DNA of 64,000 nt from Bacillota bacterium. GTDB lineage: Bacteria > Bacillota > Clostridia > Acetivibrionales > DSM-27016. Positions 25,192 to 34,826 of the stretch are shown in pieces. The position numbers were made by a program, and so were the translations under genes. How positions within the stretch are numbered: the first letter of the stretch is position 1; each line of letters begins with the position of its first letter. Below the pieces are notes generated by a model, which saw only the letters and a program-made list of their open reading frames with translations, was not told the DNA's origin and did no database searches. The stretch spans positions 124,001 to 188,000 of the forward strand of contig JAEWDM010000016.1 of NCBI GenBank assembly GCA_023390115.1, in the 5' to 3' direction.

Positions 25192-26295
25192 ATGTTAAGG
25201 AAAAAGAGTGTACTGTTTATTTTACTGTCGCTTGTTATGATTTTTTCTTCTATAGCGTGTAATACATTGACTGCGGCGGCTGCCTCAAGCGATTTGACCC
25301 TGGACGATATGCCGCAATCATTTAAAGCTTCTATTGAATGGGTATACACCAATAGAATGGTTAAGGAAGGAACCCCGAGCTATAAAAACCTGATCTTTGA
25401 TCAGATATATGCGGGAAAAGGTACGCTTAACTATGTTGTGCGCTGGCAGTCGTCAAAAAGTCTGACATTGGAGCAACGCAATAAAATTACGGCCATGATA
25501 AGGAGGCAGGTTACCAATTGGACACAGTATCTTAAAGGATACGACGGGTGGCCTTACGATGATATAGCTGTAAATGTGGTGGGCTGGGCATGTGCCGATG
25601 CATCCCGGATTCTGGACAAGCAGCCGGGTGAAACAGTTTATACCGACTACATAGTGGATGATCTCAGCAAAACCGATTCAAGGATTCCCGAAAAGCTGCC
25701 CTGCGCTCCTGATGCCCTGTCAAGGTTTTTGCATTACAGTAACCCGAACTATACATATCCTGGGGGCCTGGAGAAAAGGTTCGATATGTACCTGTGGGGC
25801 ACAACGAATTTTAATGGCGGAGCAGGGGGGGACTGGGGACAGAGAATATCCGATGATTATATATTGAGTATACTCGACGTAAATGAGGCCCATATTATTG
25901 AGCATGAGATAGGCCATGGCTTTGGTTTCCCGGATTTCTACAGTGAGGCTGATCGCCCGGTTGGGGGCTTTCCTGTTCCCACAATTATGTGGGCGGGCAA
26001 TTCTTCTACCATTACAAGCTGGGATTGCTGGCTGTTGCGTTATACCTGGAGCCAGCTTAAAAAGGACATTTCGCGTTTTCCTGCTGCAGAGCCTCCGGAA
26101 ATTTCATATGGCGATTTGAACGATGACGGTACTATCAATTCCACTGACTTTGCATTATTAAAAAAGTACCTTCTGACAGGAGAGGCCGGGGATGTAAATC
26201 TGCAGGCAGCGGATGTAAATGCTGACGGGGCAGTAAACACAATTGACCTTGCGCTTCTAAAAAGCTACCTGCTAGGCAATATTTCAGGCTTTTAA
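25192..26295 (+). CDS. Secreted zinc metalloprotease with C-terminal type I dockerin
   Basis: 367 residues from the ATG at 25192, after GGGAGG. N-terminal signal peptide (LFILLSLVMIFSSIACN). A catalytic zinc motif HEIGHGFGFPD sits at about residues 240-250, in the metzincin-like HExxHxxGxxD pattern. Two dockerin repeats end the protein: GDLNDDGTINSTDFALLKKYL and ADVNADGAVNTIDLALLKSYL, each with a calcium-binding D-x-N-x-D-G loop. The dockerin would fix the enzyme on a cellulosome scaffoldin. A protease is an unusual cellulosomal cargo. The peptidase family cannot be named securely. A clear terminator follows. Confidence 0.88.
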   Translation: MLRKKSVLFILLSLVMIFSSIACNTLTAAAASSDLTLDDMPQSFKASIEWVYTNRMVKEGTPSYKNLIFDQIYAGKGTLNYVVRWQSSKSLTLEQRNKITAMIRRQVTNWTQYLKGYDGWPYDDIAVNVVGWACADASRILDKQPGETVYTDYIVDDLSKTDSRIPEKLPCAPDALSRFLHYSNPNYTYPGGLEKRFDMYLWGTTNFNGGAGGDWGQRISDDYILSILDVNEAHIIEHEIGHGFGFPDFYSEADRPVGGFPVPTIMWAGNSSTITSWDCWLLRYTWSQLKKDISRFPAAEPPEISYGDLNDDGTINSTDFALLKKYLLTGEAGDVNLQAADVNADGAVNTIDLALLKSYLLGNISGF

Positions 26296-26298
26296 ACA

Positions 26299-26358
26299 GT
26301 GAGGCTGCTGCAAAAGGTTTTAGACATATTGAATTTAACATTTTGCAGCGGCCTTTTT
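26299..26358 (+). terminator. Terminator after the dockerin protease
   Basis: AGGCTGCTGCAAAA pairs with TTTTGCAGCGGCCT across a long loop and runs into TTTTT. Confidence 0.75.
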
Positions 26359-26431
26359 GCTATTTACTGGACGCAGAGAGATATTACAGGTATAATTATA
26401 TTAAATAATGCTCAAAAGCAAAGGAGTCTTT

Positions 26432-26803
26432 ATGCCGAAAAGAAATTTTATACTGGCAAGCGCGGTTATATCTTCAGTATATTGGGTGGGGTTTTTGGCC
26501 TACCTAATCCATATAAACTCTGTAAGTAGCTATGATGTGGTGGGTGCGTGGCAAAATTTATTTGATTTCGTACTGTTTATTATCCTCATACCTCATCTCG
26601 TTTTAATGCTTGTTGCCTGTCTGTTTAGTTGGGCGGCTTTTTTAAAGTGTAAAAAAGGGCTTGCACTGGTTTCGGCTGTCCTTTTTTGCCCTGCTGCTCT
26701 TTTGGGATTAATATTCATTAAATCGGCGCTTATTACAATTCCTCTTATTGCGTTCAGCTTTGTTGGATATTCAGAATTAAAAAAAAATAATGATTTTGTC
26801 TGA
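26432..26803 (+). CDS. Small polytopic membrane protein, unknown
   Basis: 123 residues from the ATG at 26432 (AAAGGAG upstream). Four likely membrane helices: FILASAVISSVYWVGFLAYLI, FVLFIILIPHLVLMLVACLF, GLALVSAVLFCPAALLGLIF, ITIPLIAFSFVGY. No recognisable family motif. Converges with another small membrane protein gene on the opposite strand, 2 bases away. Confidence 0.7.
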   Translation: MPKRNFILASAVISSVYWVGFLAYLIHINSVSSYDVVGAWQNLFDFVLFIILIPHLVLMLVACLFSWAAFLKCKKGLALVSAVLFCPAALLGLIFIKSALITIPLIAFSFVGYSELKKNNDFV

Positions 26804-26805
26804 AA

Positions 26806-27087
26806 TCACCTTCTCCTTATTGCTTTAACAGATGATAAAAGGCCCGCGGCTATAAAAAAAGTAAAAACTAATATAGGAAAATAGAATTGAATAAATTCCA
26901 TTCCAGCATCCGGATTGCCATTGGCTTTTTGGACATAAATAAACAATGCCATAGAAATTACCGAGGTTATTGACATTATAGCTCCGGTTATCAGTCTTGC
27001 TCTTTTCCATTTAAACAGAATGGAAATAAGTAGAATTATAAACAGAACAACTATCGTGCCACATAAAGCAAGTGTTAATTCGAGCAT
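26806..27087 (-). CDS. Small membrane protein, unknown
   Basis: 93 residues. The start is the ATG at 27087, with GGGAGGTG upstream. Three likely membrane helices (LELTLALCGTIVVLFIILLI, ITGAIMSITSVISMALFIYV, FYFPILVFTFFIAAGLL). No known domain. It converges on the gene at 26432, ending 2 bases from it. Confidence 0.65.
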   Translation of the reverse strand: MLELTLALCGTIVVLFIILLISILFKWKRARLITGAIMSITSVISMALFIYVQKANGNPDAGMEFIQFYFPILVFTFFIAAGLLSSVKAIRRR

Positions 27088-27369
27088 TGAAACACCTCCC
27101 AAACAGAGCTTTATTTATTGCAATATTTAATTCCGATGCTTAAAGTATATCCTTTGTTGAATTTAGCGTCAAGCCGGGAACGAGGAGAGAGGTTCCTCAT
27201 CCCTTTTTACAACTATTTCACGGCATTTATGATGTAATATGTATGTCTTATTTACCAAAATTATCTTGAAATAAGGAAGGATATAGGAATAAAATATAGA
27301 AATATAAAATAATATTACTTGTAATAAGATCGAATTTTGTGCAGCTTGTAATTTTTGGGAGAGAAGAAA

Positions 27370-30300
27370 ATGGAGCCGATCATTTTTTTTGATATAGAGG
27401 TTGAGCCTAATAGTAAAAAGATTCTTGACGTTGGAGGCATTAAGAGTGACGGCAGTTTATTCCATTCCAATTCTGTTGCCGGATTTATCAAATTTATAAA
27501 GGGCTTGCGGTATGCTTGCGGACATAATATTTTGAATCATGATTTAAGGTATATTAAAGCTTCTGTTGATGCCGCGGGAATAAACGATTTGAATTTTATA
27601 GATACCCTCTATCTCTCTCCTCTTATGTTTCCGGCCAGACCCTATCATGCACTGCTCAAAGATGATAAGCTGCAAACGGAGGATGCCAGCAACCCGCTGA
27701 ACGATTCTATGAAAGCGAGGGCCCTCTTTTTTGATGAGGTTGCAGCTTTTCAAAGGATGGATAATAAGCTAAAGAGGATTCTCTATTTTCTTTTAAGGGA
27801 CAAAAGGGAATTCAGCTCATTTTTTTATTTTTTAGGTTATACTGAAGGTCATATGAATGTTGAAAAAGAAATTCGTGAAAAATTCAAATCATGGATATGT
27901 GAACAGTCGAATCTTACCGATATAATATTACAATACCCTGCTGAGCTGGCTTATTGCTTAGCTCTGATAAATGCTGACAGCAGGTATTCAATCACTCCCC
28001 CATGGGTTTTGAGAAATTTTCCGGCGGTTGAGCAGGTTATGTTTTTATTGAGAAGAAGTCCATGCATTAAGGGATGTGCTTATTGCAATGAGGCTTTTGA
28101 TGTTCACAAGGGCCTAAAGCGGTTTTTCGGATTTGACTCTTATAGGACATATGCCGGAGAAGCTTTGCAGGAAAAGGCGGCCAGGGCGGCCATAGAGAAC
28201 AAATCACTTTTGGCTGTGTTTCCGACCGGAGGAGGCAAGTCAATTACTTTTCAGGTGCCGGCATTAATGAGCGGAATAAATTCAAAGGGCCTTACTATTG
28301 TCATTTCACCTTTGCAATCACTGATGAAGGATCAGGTGGATAATCTGGAGAAAGCGGGTATACCATATGGGGCTACTATTAATGGACTGCTCGATCCCAT
28401 TGAAAGGGCAAAATCCTTTGAAAGAGTCGAAAATGGCTCTGTCTATATTCTTTACATCTCCCCGGAGGCCTTACGCTCAAAGACTATTGAGCGCCTGCTT
28501 TTAGGAAGGAATATAGTGCGGTTTGTAATTGACGAGGCACACTGTTTTTCCTCCTGGGGACAGGATTTCAGAGTTGATTATTTGTATATCGGCGATTTTA
28601 TAAAATCAATCCGGCAAAAGAAAAACCTTGAAGAAGGAATTCCTGTCTCTTGCTTTACTGCTACTGCTAAGCAAAGAGTTATTGAAGATATCCGCAATTA
28701 TTTTAAGGAAAAGCTGTCTATTGAAATGGAGGTTTTCAGATCGGGCGCATCAAGGAGCAACTTGAGCTATAAGGTGCTTGAAAGAGGAAGTAAGGAAGAA
28801 AAATATAATACCGTAAGGGATTTGCTTGAACAAAAGAACTGCCCCTCAATTATTTATGTTTCACGTACGGGCAGAGCACGCTCTTTAGCGCAAAGATTGA
28901 CACAGGATGGATATGCCGCCAGACCCTACCACGGGAAAATGGACAGTCAGGAAAAAATTGATAATCAGGACTCTTTTATAAAGGGAGATATCCGGATCAT
29001 GGTCGCGACCTCGGCTTTTGGAATGGGAGTTGATAAAAAGGATGTGGGAATGGTCATTCACTACGACATTTCTGATTCTCTTGAAAATTATATCCAGGAA
29101 GCGGGAAGGGCAGGACGTGATGAAAATATCTCTGCCGATTGCTTTGTTTTGTTTGATGATGACGATCTGAATAAACATTTTATGCTTCTAAATCAAAACA
29201 AGCTTAGTATTCAGGAAATCCAGCAGATATGGAAGGCAATTAAGGACATTACCAGATTCCGCCTTAAGGTGTCGCAGTCTGCTCTGGAAATTGCCAGGAG
29301 GGCCGGATGGGAAGACAGCATCACGGAAATAGAGACAAAGGTCAAAACAGCGATTGCGGCGTTGGAGGATGCCGGATATCTGAAACGGGGCTATAATATG
29401 CCAAGAATATTTGCAAACAGCATCCTGGCAAGGAATGCAGAAGAGGCCATTGGCAAAATTAATGCATCGGACAGGTTTGATGAAAAGCAGAAGGAAAAAG
29501 CAGTGAGAATTATAAAAAGGCTTTTCTCCAGCAAAAGCAAAAGGCATCTTGGAGATGAGGAAGCCGAATCAAGAATTGATTATATATCCGATCATCTGGG
29601 AATTGTAAAGGAGGAAGTAATCAAGATTATAAATCTTCTCAGAGAAGAAAGGATTCTGGCGGATACAAAGGATTTGACGGCATTTATAAAAAAAAGGGAG
29701 AATGTAAACTGCTCATTGGGAGTATTGAAGTCCTTCCGCAGGATTGAAAGATTTCTTTTGAATTGTATAGACGGCGAGGAAAAGACCTTTCATATAAAGG
29801 AGCTTAACGAACGGGCCGAAGAAAGCGGGTGTGAGGATGCCAATCCTGATAAGATAAAGACGATTATTAATTTCTGGGCTATCAAAGGATGGATAAGGCG
29901 TCAAATCTCGGAATATTCCAAAAACCATATTACTATCATTTGTATGCAGGATATAAAAGCATTTGAAGAAAGGCTTTCCAAAAGGCATGAGCTTTCGCAC
30001 TTTATTTTAGAATACCTCTATGGCAAAATCAATAGGGAAGCATTAAAGGATGACTCTGTTAAAGATGAAGCTCTGGTTGAGTTTTCGGTTTTAGAATTGA
30101 AGGAGGAGTTTGAAGGCAGATTAACTCTCCTTGATTCAAAAGCCTCTATGGACGATATTGAGGACAGCCTTTTTTACCTGTCAAGAATACAGGCGCTAAA
30201 AATAGAAGGGGGCTTTATGGTTATTTATAATGCTCTGACTATTGAGCGTATTGAAAGGGATACTAAAAAGCGCTATAAAGTAGAGGATTACCAGAAGCTC

Positions 30301-32187
30301 AGCCAGTTTTACCACAACAAAATGCAGCAAATCCATATTGTGGGTGAATATGCCAGAGCAATGCTCAGCAATTACAAGGCAGCATTGCAATTTGTGGACG
30401 ATTATTTTCAGTTGAATTATTCATCCTTTCTAAATAAATATTTTAAGGGTAGCAGGCAGGATGAAATTAAAAGAAATATTACCCCCGCCAAGTTTAAGCA
30501 GCTTTTCGGAGAATTGTCGCCGACTCAATTAAAAATTATCACTGATAATGAATCAAAATACATTGTTGTAGCAGCCGGGCCCGGAAGCGGAAAAACCCGT
30601 ATTTTAGTTCACAAGCTGGCTTCATTGCTGTTAATGGAGGATGTAAAGCATGAGCAATTGCTGATGCTGACCTTTTCAAGGGCTGCAGCTACGGAATTTA
30701 AAAAGCGTTTGCTTAAACTGATAGGCAACGCTGCAAATTTTGTAGAGATAAAAACCTTTCACTCCTATTGCTTTGATTTATTGGGCAGGGTTGGTAATCT
30801 TGAAAAGTCAAATGAAATAATTCCAGAGACTATAAAAAGAATTAAAGGGGGAGAGGTTGAGGCGGGTAGAATTACTAAAACAGTATTGGTTATAGATGAA
30901 GCTCAGGATATGGATGCAAACGAGTTTAATTTAATATTGTCATTGATGGAGCACAATGAGGATATGCGTGTTATTGCAGTCGGAGACGATGATCAGAATA
31001 TTTTTGAGTTCAGAGGAGCAAGCTCAAAGCATTTGGAGAGTCTGGCCTTTAAGGAAGAGGCTGCTATGTATGAGCTTATAGAGAATTACAGGAGTAAAAG
31101 CAACCTCGTGGACTTTGCAAATCAGTACGCAAGCAGAATCCCGCGCAGGCTGAAGAAGTCCCCCATTATTGCAGTTCAAAGTGATATCGGAAAAATAGAG
31201 CTGATAAAATACACAAGTAGTAACCTTATTATACCGCTGGTAAATGATATACTCTCGGAAAGCCTTGCAGGAACGACCTGTGTTTTGACTAAAACAAATG
31301 AGGAGGCGCTGCAGATCTCCGGAATGCTTACGGAAAAAGGGATACAGGCGAAGCTTATTCAAGCAAACGACGGATTTAATTTGCACAACCTTCTGGAAAT
31401 CAGGTTTTTCCAAAATAAGCTAAGTTTAGCTGACGGTATTTATATTATTGGTGACGATATTTGGGGGGAGGCAAAAAAGAAGCTTGAGGACAAATTTAAA
31501 GACAGCTTGAATTTAGATATATGCACTAATATGCTCAAAGACTTTGAGGCTGCAAATCCCAAAAATAAATACAGGTCTGATTTTGAGGCTTTTATAAGGG
31601 AATCAAGATTTGAGGATTTTTGCGGTGAGGATATGGAAACGGTATTTGTTTCAACAATTCATAAGTCAAAGGGGAGAGAGTTTGACAATGTCTTTTTGAT
31701 GCTTGATCAATTCAATGCCGCAAAGGAAGAAGCGATAAGACAGGTGTATGTAGCAATGACCAGGGCAAGGAAAAAGCTTACCATACACTGCAATGGAAAT
31801 CATTTTGATTTTATAAGGACAGAAGGACTTAAAACGGTTACAGATTCTAAGGCTTACCTGCAGCCAGATAAATTAGCTGCTCAGTTGACCTTTAAAGATG
31901 TATGGCTGGACTTTTTCCAGTTTTGTCAGCAGCCTGTTTCAAGGCTTATGAGCGGGGACAATCTTAATATCTGTGAGGATGGTTGCCGTGACTTAAAAGG
32001 ACGACAGGTGTTAAAATTTTCAAAGCAGTTTATTCGGCAGGTAGATGCCATGAAGAAAAACAACTATTTTCCTGTGGCGGCAAAAATCAGGTTTATAGTG
32101 TATTGGAAAAAAGAAAACTCAGAAAACGAAATTAAAATTATTTTGCCGGAGGTTTACTTTAATAAAACAAATGATAACCATGGATAA
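27370..32187 (+). CDS. Exonuclease-RecQ-UvrD fusion helicase
   Basis: 1605 residues. N-terminal DnaQ-like 3'-5' exonuclease domain (FFDIEVEP and GHNILNHDLRY as Exo I and II). A Cys cluster follows at CIKGCAYC. Then a RecQ-type SF2 helicase: Walker A FPTGGGKSITFQ near residue 285, DEAH in FVIDEAHCFSSWGQDFR, and SAFGMGVDKKDVGMVIHYD with QEAGRAGRDE as motifs V and VI. After a helical middle region comes a UvrD/Rep-type SF1A helicase: AAGPGSGKTRILV near 1080, VIDEAQDMD, VGDDDQNIFEFRGA, STIHKSKGREFDNVFLM and VYVAMTRARKKL. Both ATPase cores look intact. The ATG at 27370 has GGGAGA upstream. A role in recombination, repair or defence against foreign DNA is inferred from the domains. Confidence 0.88.
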   Translation: MEPIIFFDIEVEPNSKKILDVGGIKSDGSLFHSNSVAGFIKFIKGLRYACGHNILNHDLRYIKASVDAAGINDLNFIDTLYLSPLMFPARPYHALLKDDKLQTEDASNPLNDSMKARALFFDEVAAFQRMDNKLKRILYFLLRDKREFSSFFYFLGYTEGHMNVEKEIREKFKSWICEQSNLTDIILQYPAELAYCLALINADSRYSITPPWVLRNFPAVEQVMFLLRRSPCIKGCAYCNEAFDVHKGLKRFFGFDSYRTYAGEALQEKAARAAIENKSLLAVFPTGGGKSITFQVPALMSGINSKGLTIVISPLQSLMKDQVDNLEKAGIPYGATINGLLDPIERAKSFERVENGSVYILYISPEALRSKTIERLLLGRNIVRFVIDEAHCFSSWGQDFRVDYLYIGDFIKSIRQKKNLEEGIPVSCFTATAKQRVIEDIRNYFKEKLSIEMEVFRSGASRSNLSYKVLERGSKEEKYNTVRDLLEQKNCPSIIYVSRTGRARSLAQRLTQDGYAARPYHGKMDSQEKIDNQDSFIKGDIRIMVATSAFGMGVDKKDVGMVIHYDISDSLENYIQEAGRAGRDENISADCFVLFDDDDLNKHFMLLNQNKLSIQEIQQIWKAIKDITRFRLKVSQSALEIARRAGWEDSITEIETKVKTAIAALEDAGYLKRGYNMPRIFANSILARNAEEAIGKINASDRFDEKQKEKAVRIIKRLFSSKSKRHLGDEEAESRIDYISDHLGIVKEEVIKIINLLREERILADTKDLTAFIKKRENVNCSLGVLKSFRRIERFLLNCIDGEEKTFHIKELNERAEESGCEDANPDKIKTIINFWAIKGWIRRQISEYSKNHITIICMQDIKAFEERLSKRHELSHFILEYLYGKINREALKDDSVKDEALVEFSVLELKEEFEGRLTLLDSKASMDDIEDSLFYLSRIQALKIEGGFMVIYNALTIERIERDTKKRYKVEDYQKLSQFYHNKMQQIHIVGEYARAMLSNYKAALQFVDDYFQLNYSSFLNKYFKGSRQDEIKRNITPAKFKQLFGELSPTQLKIITDNESKYIVVAAGPGSGKTRILVHKLASLLLMEDVKHEQLLMLTFSRAAATEFKKRLLKLIGNAANFVEIKTFHSYCFDLLGRVGNLEKSNEIIPETIKRIKGGEVEAGRITKTVLVIDEAQDMDANEFNLILSLMEHNEDMRVIAVGDDDQNIFEFRGASSKHLESLAFKEEAAMYELIENYRSKSNLVDFANQYASRIPRRLKKSPIIAVQSDIGKIELIKYTSSNLIIPLVNDILSESLAGTTCVLTKTNEEALQISGMLTEKGIQAKLIQANDGFNLHNLLEIRFFQNKLSLADGIYIIGDDIWGEAKKKLEDKFKDSLNLDICTNMLKDFEAANPKNKYRSDFEAFIRESRFEDFCGEDMETVFVSTIHKSKGREFDNVFLMLDQFNAAKEEAIRQVYVAMTRARKKLTIHCNGNHFDFIRTEGLKTVTDSKAYLQPDKLAAQLTFKDVWLDFFQFCQQPVSRLMSGDNLNICEDGCRDLKGRQVLKFSKQFIRQVDAMKKNNYFPVAAKIRFIVYWKKENSENEIKIILPEVYFNKTNDNHG

Positions 32188-32249
32188 TTAAAATATCGCG
32201 CTTAAAAACTTATATGGAAAGAGATATAAAAAAGGGCTTTAAATCGTTC

Positions 32250-32302
32250 TTGACAGCCTGATTATTTATGGTGTATACTTTTTGTAATAACGTTATTACA
32301 AA
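32250..32302 (+). promoter_or_regulatory. lacI-type gene promoter with 24-bp palindromic operator
   Basis: TTGACA at 32250-32255, an 18-nt spacer and TATACT at 32274-32279. A perfect 24-bp palindrome occupies 32279-32302, with central AATAACGTTATT, in the LacI-family style with CG at the dyad. It overlaps the -10 end and the start point, so it should repress its own gene. Confidence 0.85.
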
Positions 32303-32322
32303 AACCATGAGGATGATGTGAT

Positions 32323-33342
32323 GTGAGAACAAATCTGAAGCATGTGGCAGAGCATCTGGGGATTTCTGTCTCTACTGTTTCCCGCGTTGTAAACGGTAAG
32401 GACAGGGTAAGTCCCGAGACAAGAGCTGCTGTATTGACGGCTTTGGAAAGCTTGAATTATCAGCCGAACGAGATTGCCAGAAGCTTAAAAACTCAAACGT
32501 CTAAGGCGATAGGGATTATTGTTCCCGATATTACCAATACTTTTTTTGCCAGCGTTATAAAGGGTGTGGAGAGCACTACAAGAAGAAATAACTATTCCGC
32601 TATTATTTGCAATTCCGAAGGGGATACAAAAAGGGAAAAGGAATATTTAAAGCTTCTGCTCCAAAAGCAGATTACGGCGCTGGTTGTAGCCACTGTGAGC
32701 GAGGATGTAAGTATATTCAAGACCTATAGGGACTTTGGAATACCAGTGGTTTTTATTGATAATATGCCTAAAATGAAAACAAAATTTGATTTTGTTACAA
32801 TTGACAATATAGAGGCAAGCTACAGGCTCACTAAACATATTATCTCATTGGGACATAAAAGTATAGCTGCCATTTCCGGGCCTGTGTCGGAATCTACAGG
32901 GTCGGAACGTTTGCAGGGGTTTAAGAAGGCGATGCAGGAAAGCGGTCTTGAGATAGAGCCGGAATATTTTCAGCATGGGACATTCCAGCTGGACACAGGC
33001 TATCGCATTGCCAGGAAGATGTTCCAGTCGCAGAAGAGGCCCACTGCGCTGTTTGTTGCAAACAACATGCAGGCGTATGGAGCGCTTCATGCATTGAAAG
33101 AATGCGGACTTGGAGTTCCCGAGGATGTGGCTCTGGTTTGCTTTGACGCAGTTGATAAGACGGGCCTTATGACGCCTGAGATAACGACTATGGTACAGCC
33201 TGCAGAGAAGATAGGAGAGCTTGCAGGTGAAATTATAAGCAGAAAGCTTAGTAAAACTGATTTACAGATATACGAGAATATTATTTTGGACGCGGAGCTC
33301 AAAATAGGAGACTCCTGCGGATATAAGATGAATCAGAGGTGA
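32323..33342 (+). CDS. LacI-family transcriptional regulator of the sugar locus
   Basis: 339 residues. N-terminal helix-turn-helix with VAEHLGISVSTVSRVVNGKDRVSPETR and hinge NEIARSLKTQTSKAIGIIVPDITN, then a periplasmic-binding-protein-like sensor domain. Start GTG at 32323. It lies directly after a near-perfect palindromic operator, with a second, one-sided operator ahead of the binding-protein gene at 33577. The effector is probably the sugar moved by the ABC transporter downstream. Confidence 0.93.
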   Translation: MRTNLKHVAEHLGISVSTVSRVVNGKDRVSPETRAAVLTALESLNYQPNEIARSLKTQTSKAIGIIVPDITNTFFASVIKGVESTTRRNNYSAIICNSEGDTKREKEYLKLLLQKQITALVVATVSEDVSIFKTYRDFGIPVVFIDNMPKMKTKFDFVTIDNIEASYRLTKHIISLGHKSIAAISGPVSESTGSERLQGFKKAMQESGLEIEPEYFQHGTFQLDTGYRIARKMFQSQKRPTALFVANNMQAYGALHALKECGLGVPEDVALVCFDAVDKTGLMTPEITTMVQPAEKIGELAGEIISRKLSKTDLQIYENIILDAELKIGDSCGYKMNQR

Positions 33343-33460
33343 CGGTGCCCGCCGAATTTATAGTGCGCTGTCCTTGAGAGACGAATTTCATTTGATTCTG
33401 GAGAGAGGTGGTTTTACCTGGAGGAGCGGTATTGTAAGAAAGGAGGAAATTTTTTTGCAG

Positions 33461-33484
33461 TTAGTGCAAACGTTATTACAAATT
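33461..33484 (+). promoter_or_regulatory. Second LacI-family operator, ahead of the binding-protein gene
   Basis: The right half, AACGTTATTACAAA (33469-33482), is identical to the operator at 32279-32302; the left half (TTAGTGCAAAC) is degenerate. Position 93 bases before the solute-binding protein gene implies control of the transport operon by the LacI-type regulator. A 62-codon frame across this region was not accepted as a gene. Confidence 0.75.
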
Positions 33485-33576
33485 TTATCTGCTCTTTCGG
33501 AAAATACTATAAATCACAATTATTTATGTAACTGGGATCACGCAGATAGTAAACAAAAATAACAGGAGGAAATTTT

Positions 33577-34653
33577 ATGAAAAAATTAGCAGCATTGATT
33601 CTCGCGGTTTCTATGATTTCGATGGTATTATTCTCCGGTTGCGGTTCCTCTTCAGGGACAGATACAAATGGAGATAACGGCTCTCAGGCATCATCTTCCG
33701 GCACACAGGCGTCAACGCCTGACGATAAATCGGGAGGTAAGAAGTATGTTATCGGCGGAGTAATTATGAATATGGCGTGGCCGTGGTTCTTAGGCACGCA
33801 GGTTGGAATGCAGCAGTATGCGCAGGAGAAGGGCCTGGATGTCGAGTTTCAGTTTGAGGACAGCCAGAACGACATTCAGACACAGATTAAGCAAATGGAA
33901 AATATGGCTCAAAAGGGAGTCGACGGTATTGTAATATTCCCGGTAGACAGTAAGGCAATCATACCTACAATGGTTGACTTGCACAACAATAAGCAAATCA
34001 AAATTGTTGTCGGTGATTATGCACAAAATCCGGATTCAGAAGAGGATATAGTTTGGGAAACCTTTGTGGGGCATGACTTTAAGGCAATGGGTACTGTTGC
34101 GGGCCAGATTGCCGCTAAAGAGATGAAGGCACAGGGCAAGACAAACCCCACCTGCGTTTATTTGTCGCTGCCTAAATCGGGCGAGGCTTCGGTAAAGAGG
34201 TTTGAAGGATTTAAGGAGGCTATTTTGGCAGAGCTGCCCGATGCAAAAGTCATTGAAGAGGGAGATTCGACAGGCGACCGCAGCTCTTCCCAGACCTTGT
34301 TTGAGAATGTGCTTCAGAGGTCTTCCGATATAGACATTGTTTGCGGGCATAACGATGCGCTCGTAGTGGGTGCTTACAATGCGGCAGTGGGTGCCAATGT
34401 TGCCGATAAAATGAAATTTATAGGTATGGCAGGAGACAAGGAGGTTATCCAGTATCTTGCGGACGGAAATAAGGCATGGATTGGAGAGGTTCTTCAGGAC
34501 CCCGTTGTGCTTGGATATACCGCTATGGAGGCTCTTATAAAGGCACTGGACGGAGAGAAACTGCCGGATAAATTTGATTTGCCTGCTCCGGAGGCTCTAA
34601 CGCCTGAAAATATCGGCCAGAAGGATTGGAAGAGCTGGACCTGGCTGGGTTAA
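33577..34653 (+). CDS. Sugar ABC transporter substrate-binding lipoprotein
   Basis: 358 residues. Lipoprotein signal with lipobox FSGC at about residue 22, a Ser/Gly/Thr linker, then a type I periplasmic-binding fold (YVIGGVIMNMAWPWFLGTQVG, GVDGIVIFPVDSKAIIPTMV, VCGHNDALVVGAYNAA) of the ribose/galactose family. ATG after AGGAGG. It delivers a sugar, probably a monosaccharide or small glycoside, to the RbsA/RbsC-like proteins encoded at 38025 and 39541. It is separated from them by two enzyme genes and intergenic hairpins that may raise binding-protein mRNA over the rest. Confidence 0.92.
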   Translation: MKKLAALILAVSMISMVLFSGCGSSSGTDTNGDNGSQASSSGTQASTPDDKSGGKKYVIGGVIMNMAWPWFLGTQVGMQQYAQEKGLDVEFQFEDSQNDIQTQIKQMENMAQKGVDGIVIFPVDSKAIIPTMVDLHNNKQIKIVVGDYAQNPDSEEDIVWETFVGHDFKAMGTVAGQIAAKEMKAQGKTNPTCVYLSLPKSGEASVKRFEGFKEAILAELPDAKVIEEGDSTGDRSSSQTLFENVLQRSSDIDIVCGHNDALVVGAYNAAVGANVADKMKFIGMAGDKEVIQYLADGNKAWIGEVLQDPVVLGYTAMEALIKALDGEKLPDKFDLPAPEALTPENIGQKDWKSWTWLG

Positions 34654-34720
34654 TCAGTGCCGTTATATTTCACAATTCATTAATGCCTTGAGCGGCACCG
34701 GAACGTATGCATTTTAATTA

Positions 34721-34759
34721 TAAGCTGCCGGCCCCTTTAAAGGGGCGGACGGCAGCTTA
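34721..34759 (+). other. Hairpin after the binding-protein gene
   Basis: TAAGCTGCC pairs with GGCAGCTTA, with GCCCCTTT/AAAGGGGC inside. No T-run. Likely mRNA 3'-end protection or partial termination. Confidence 0.65.
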
Positions 34760-34826
34760 TATGGAATGCTCCTTTAAGCATAATACCCATAATGCCGGGA
34801 CGTTTCTGAAAGGTGCATCTTAAGCT

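Noticed and set aside
33374..33562. 62-codon open frame between the LacI gene and the binding-protein gene
   Set aside because: It covers the LacI-type operator and the presumed promoter; no plausible start context.
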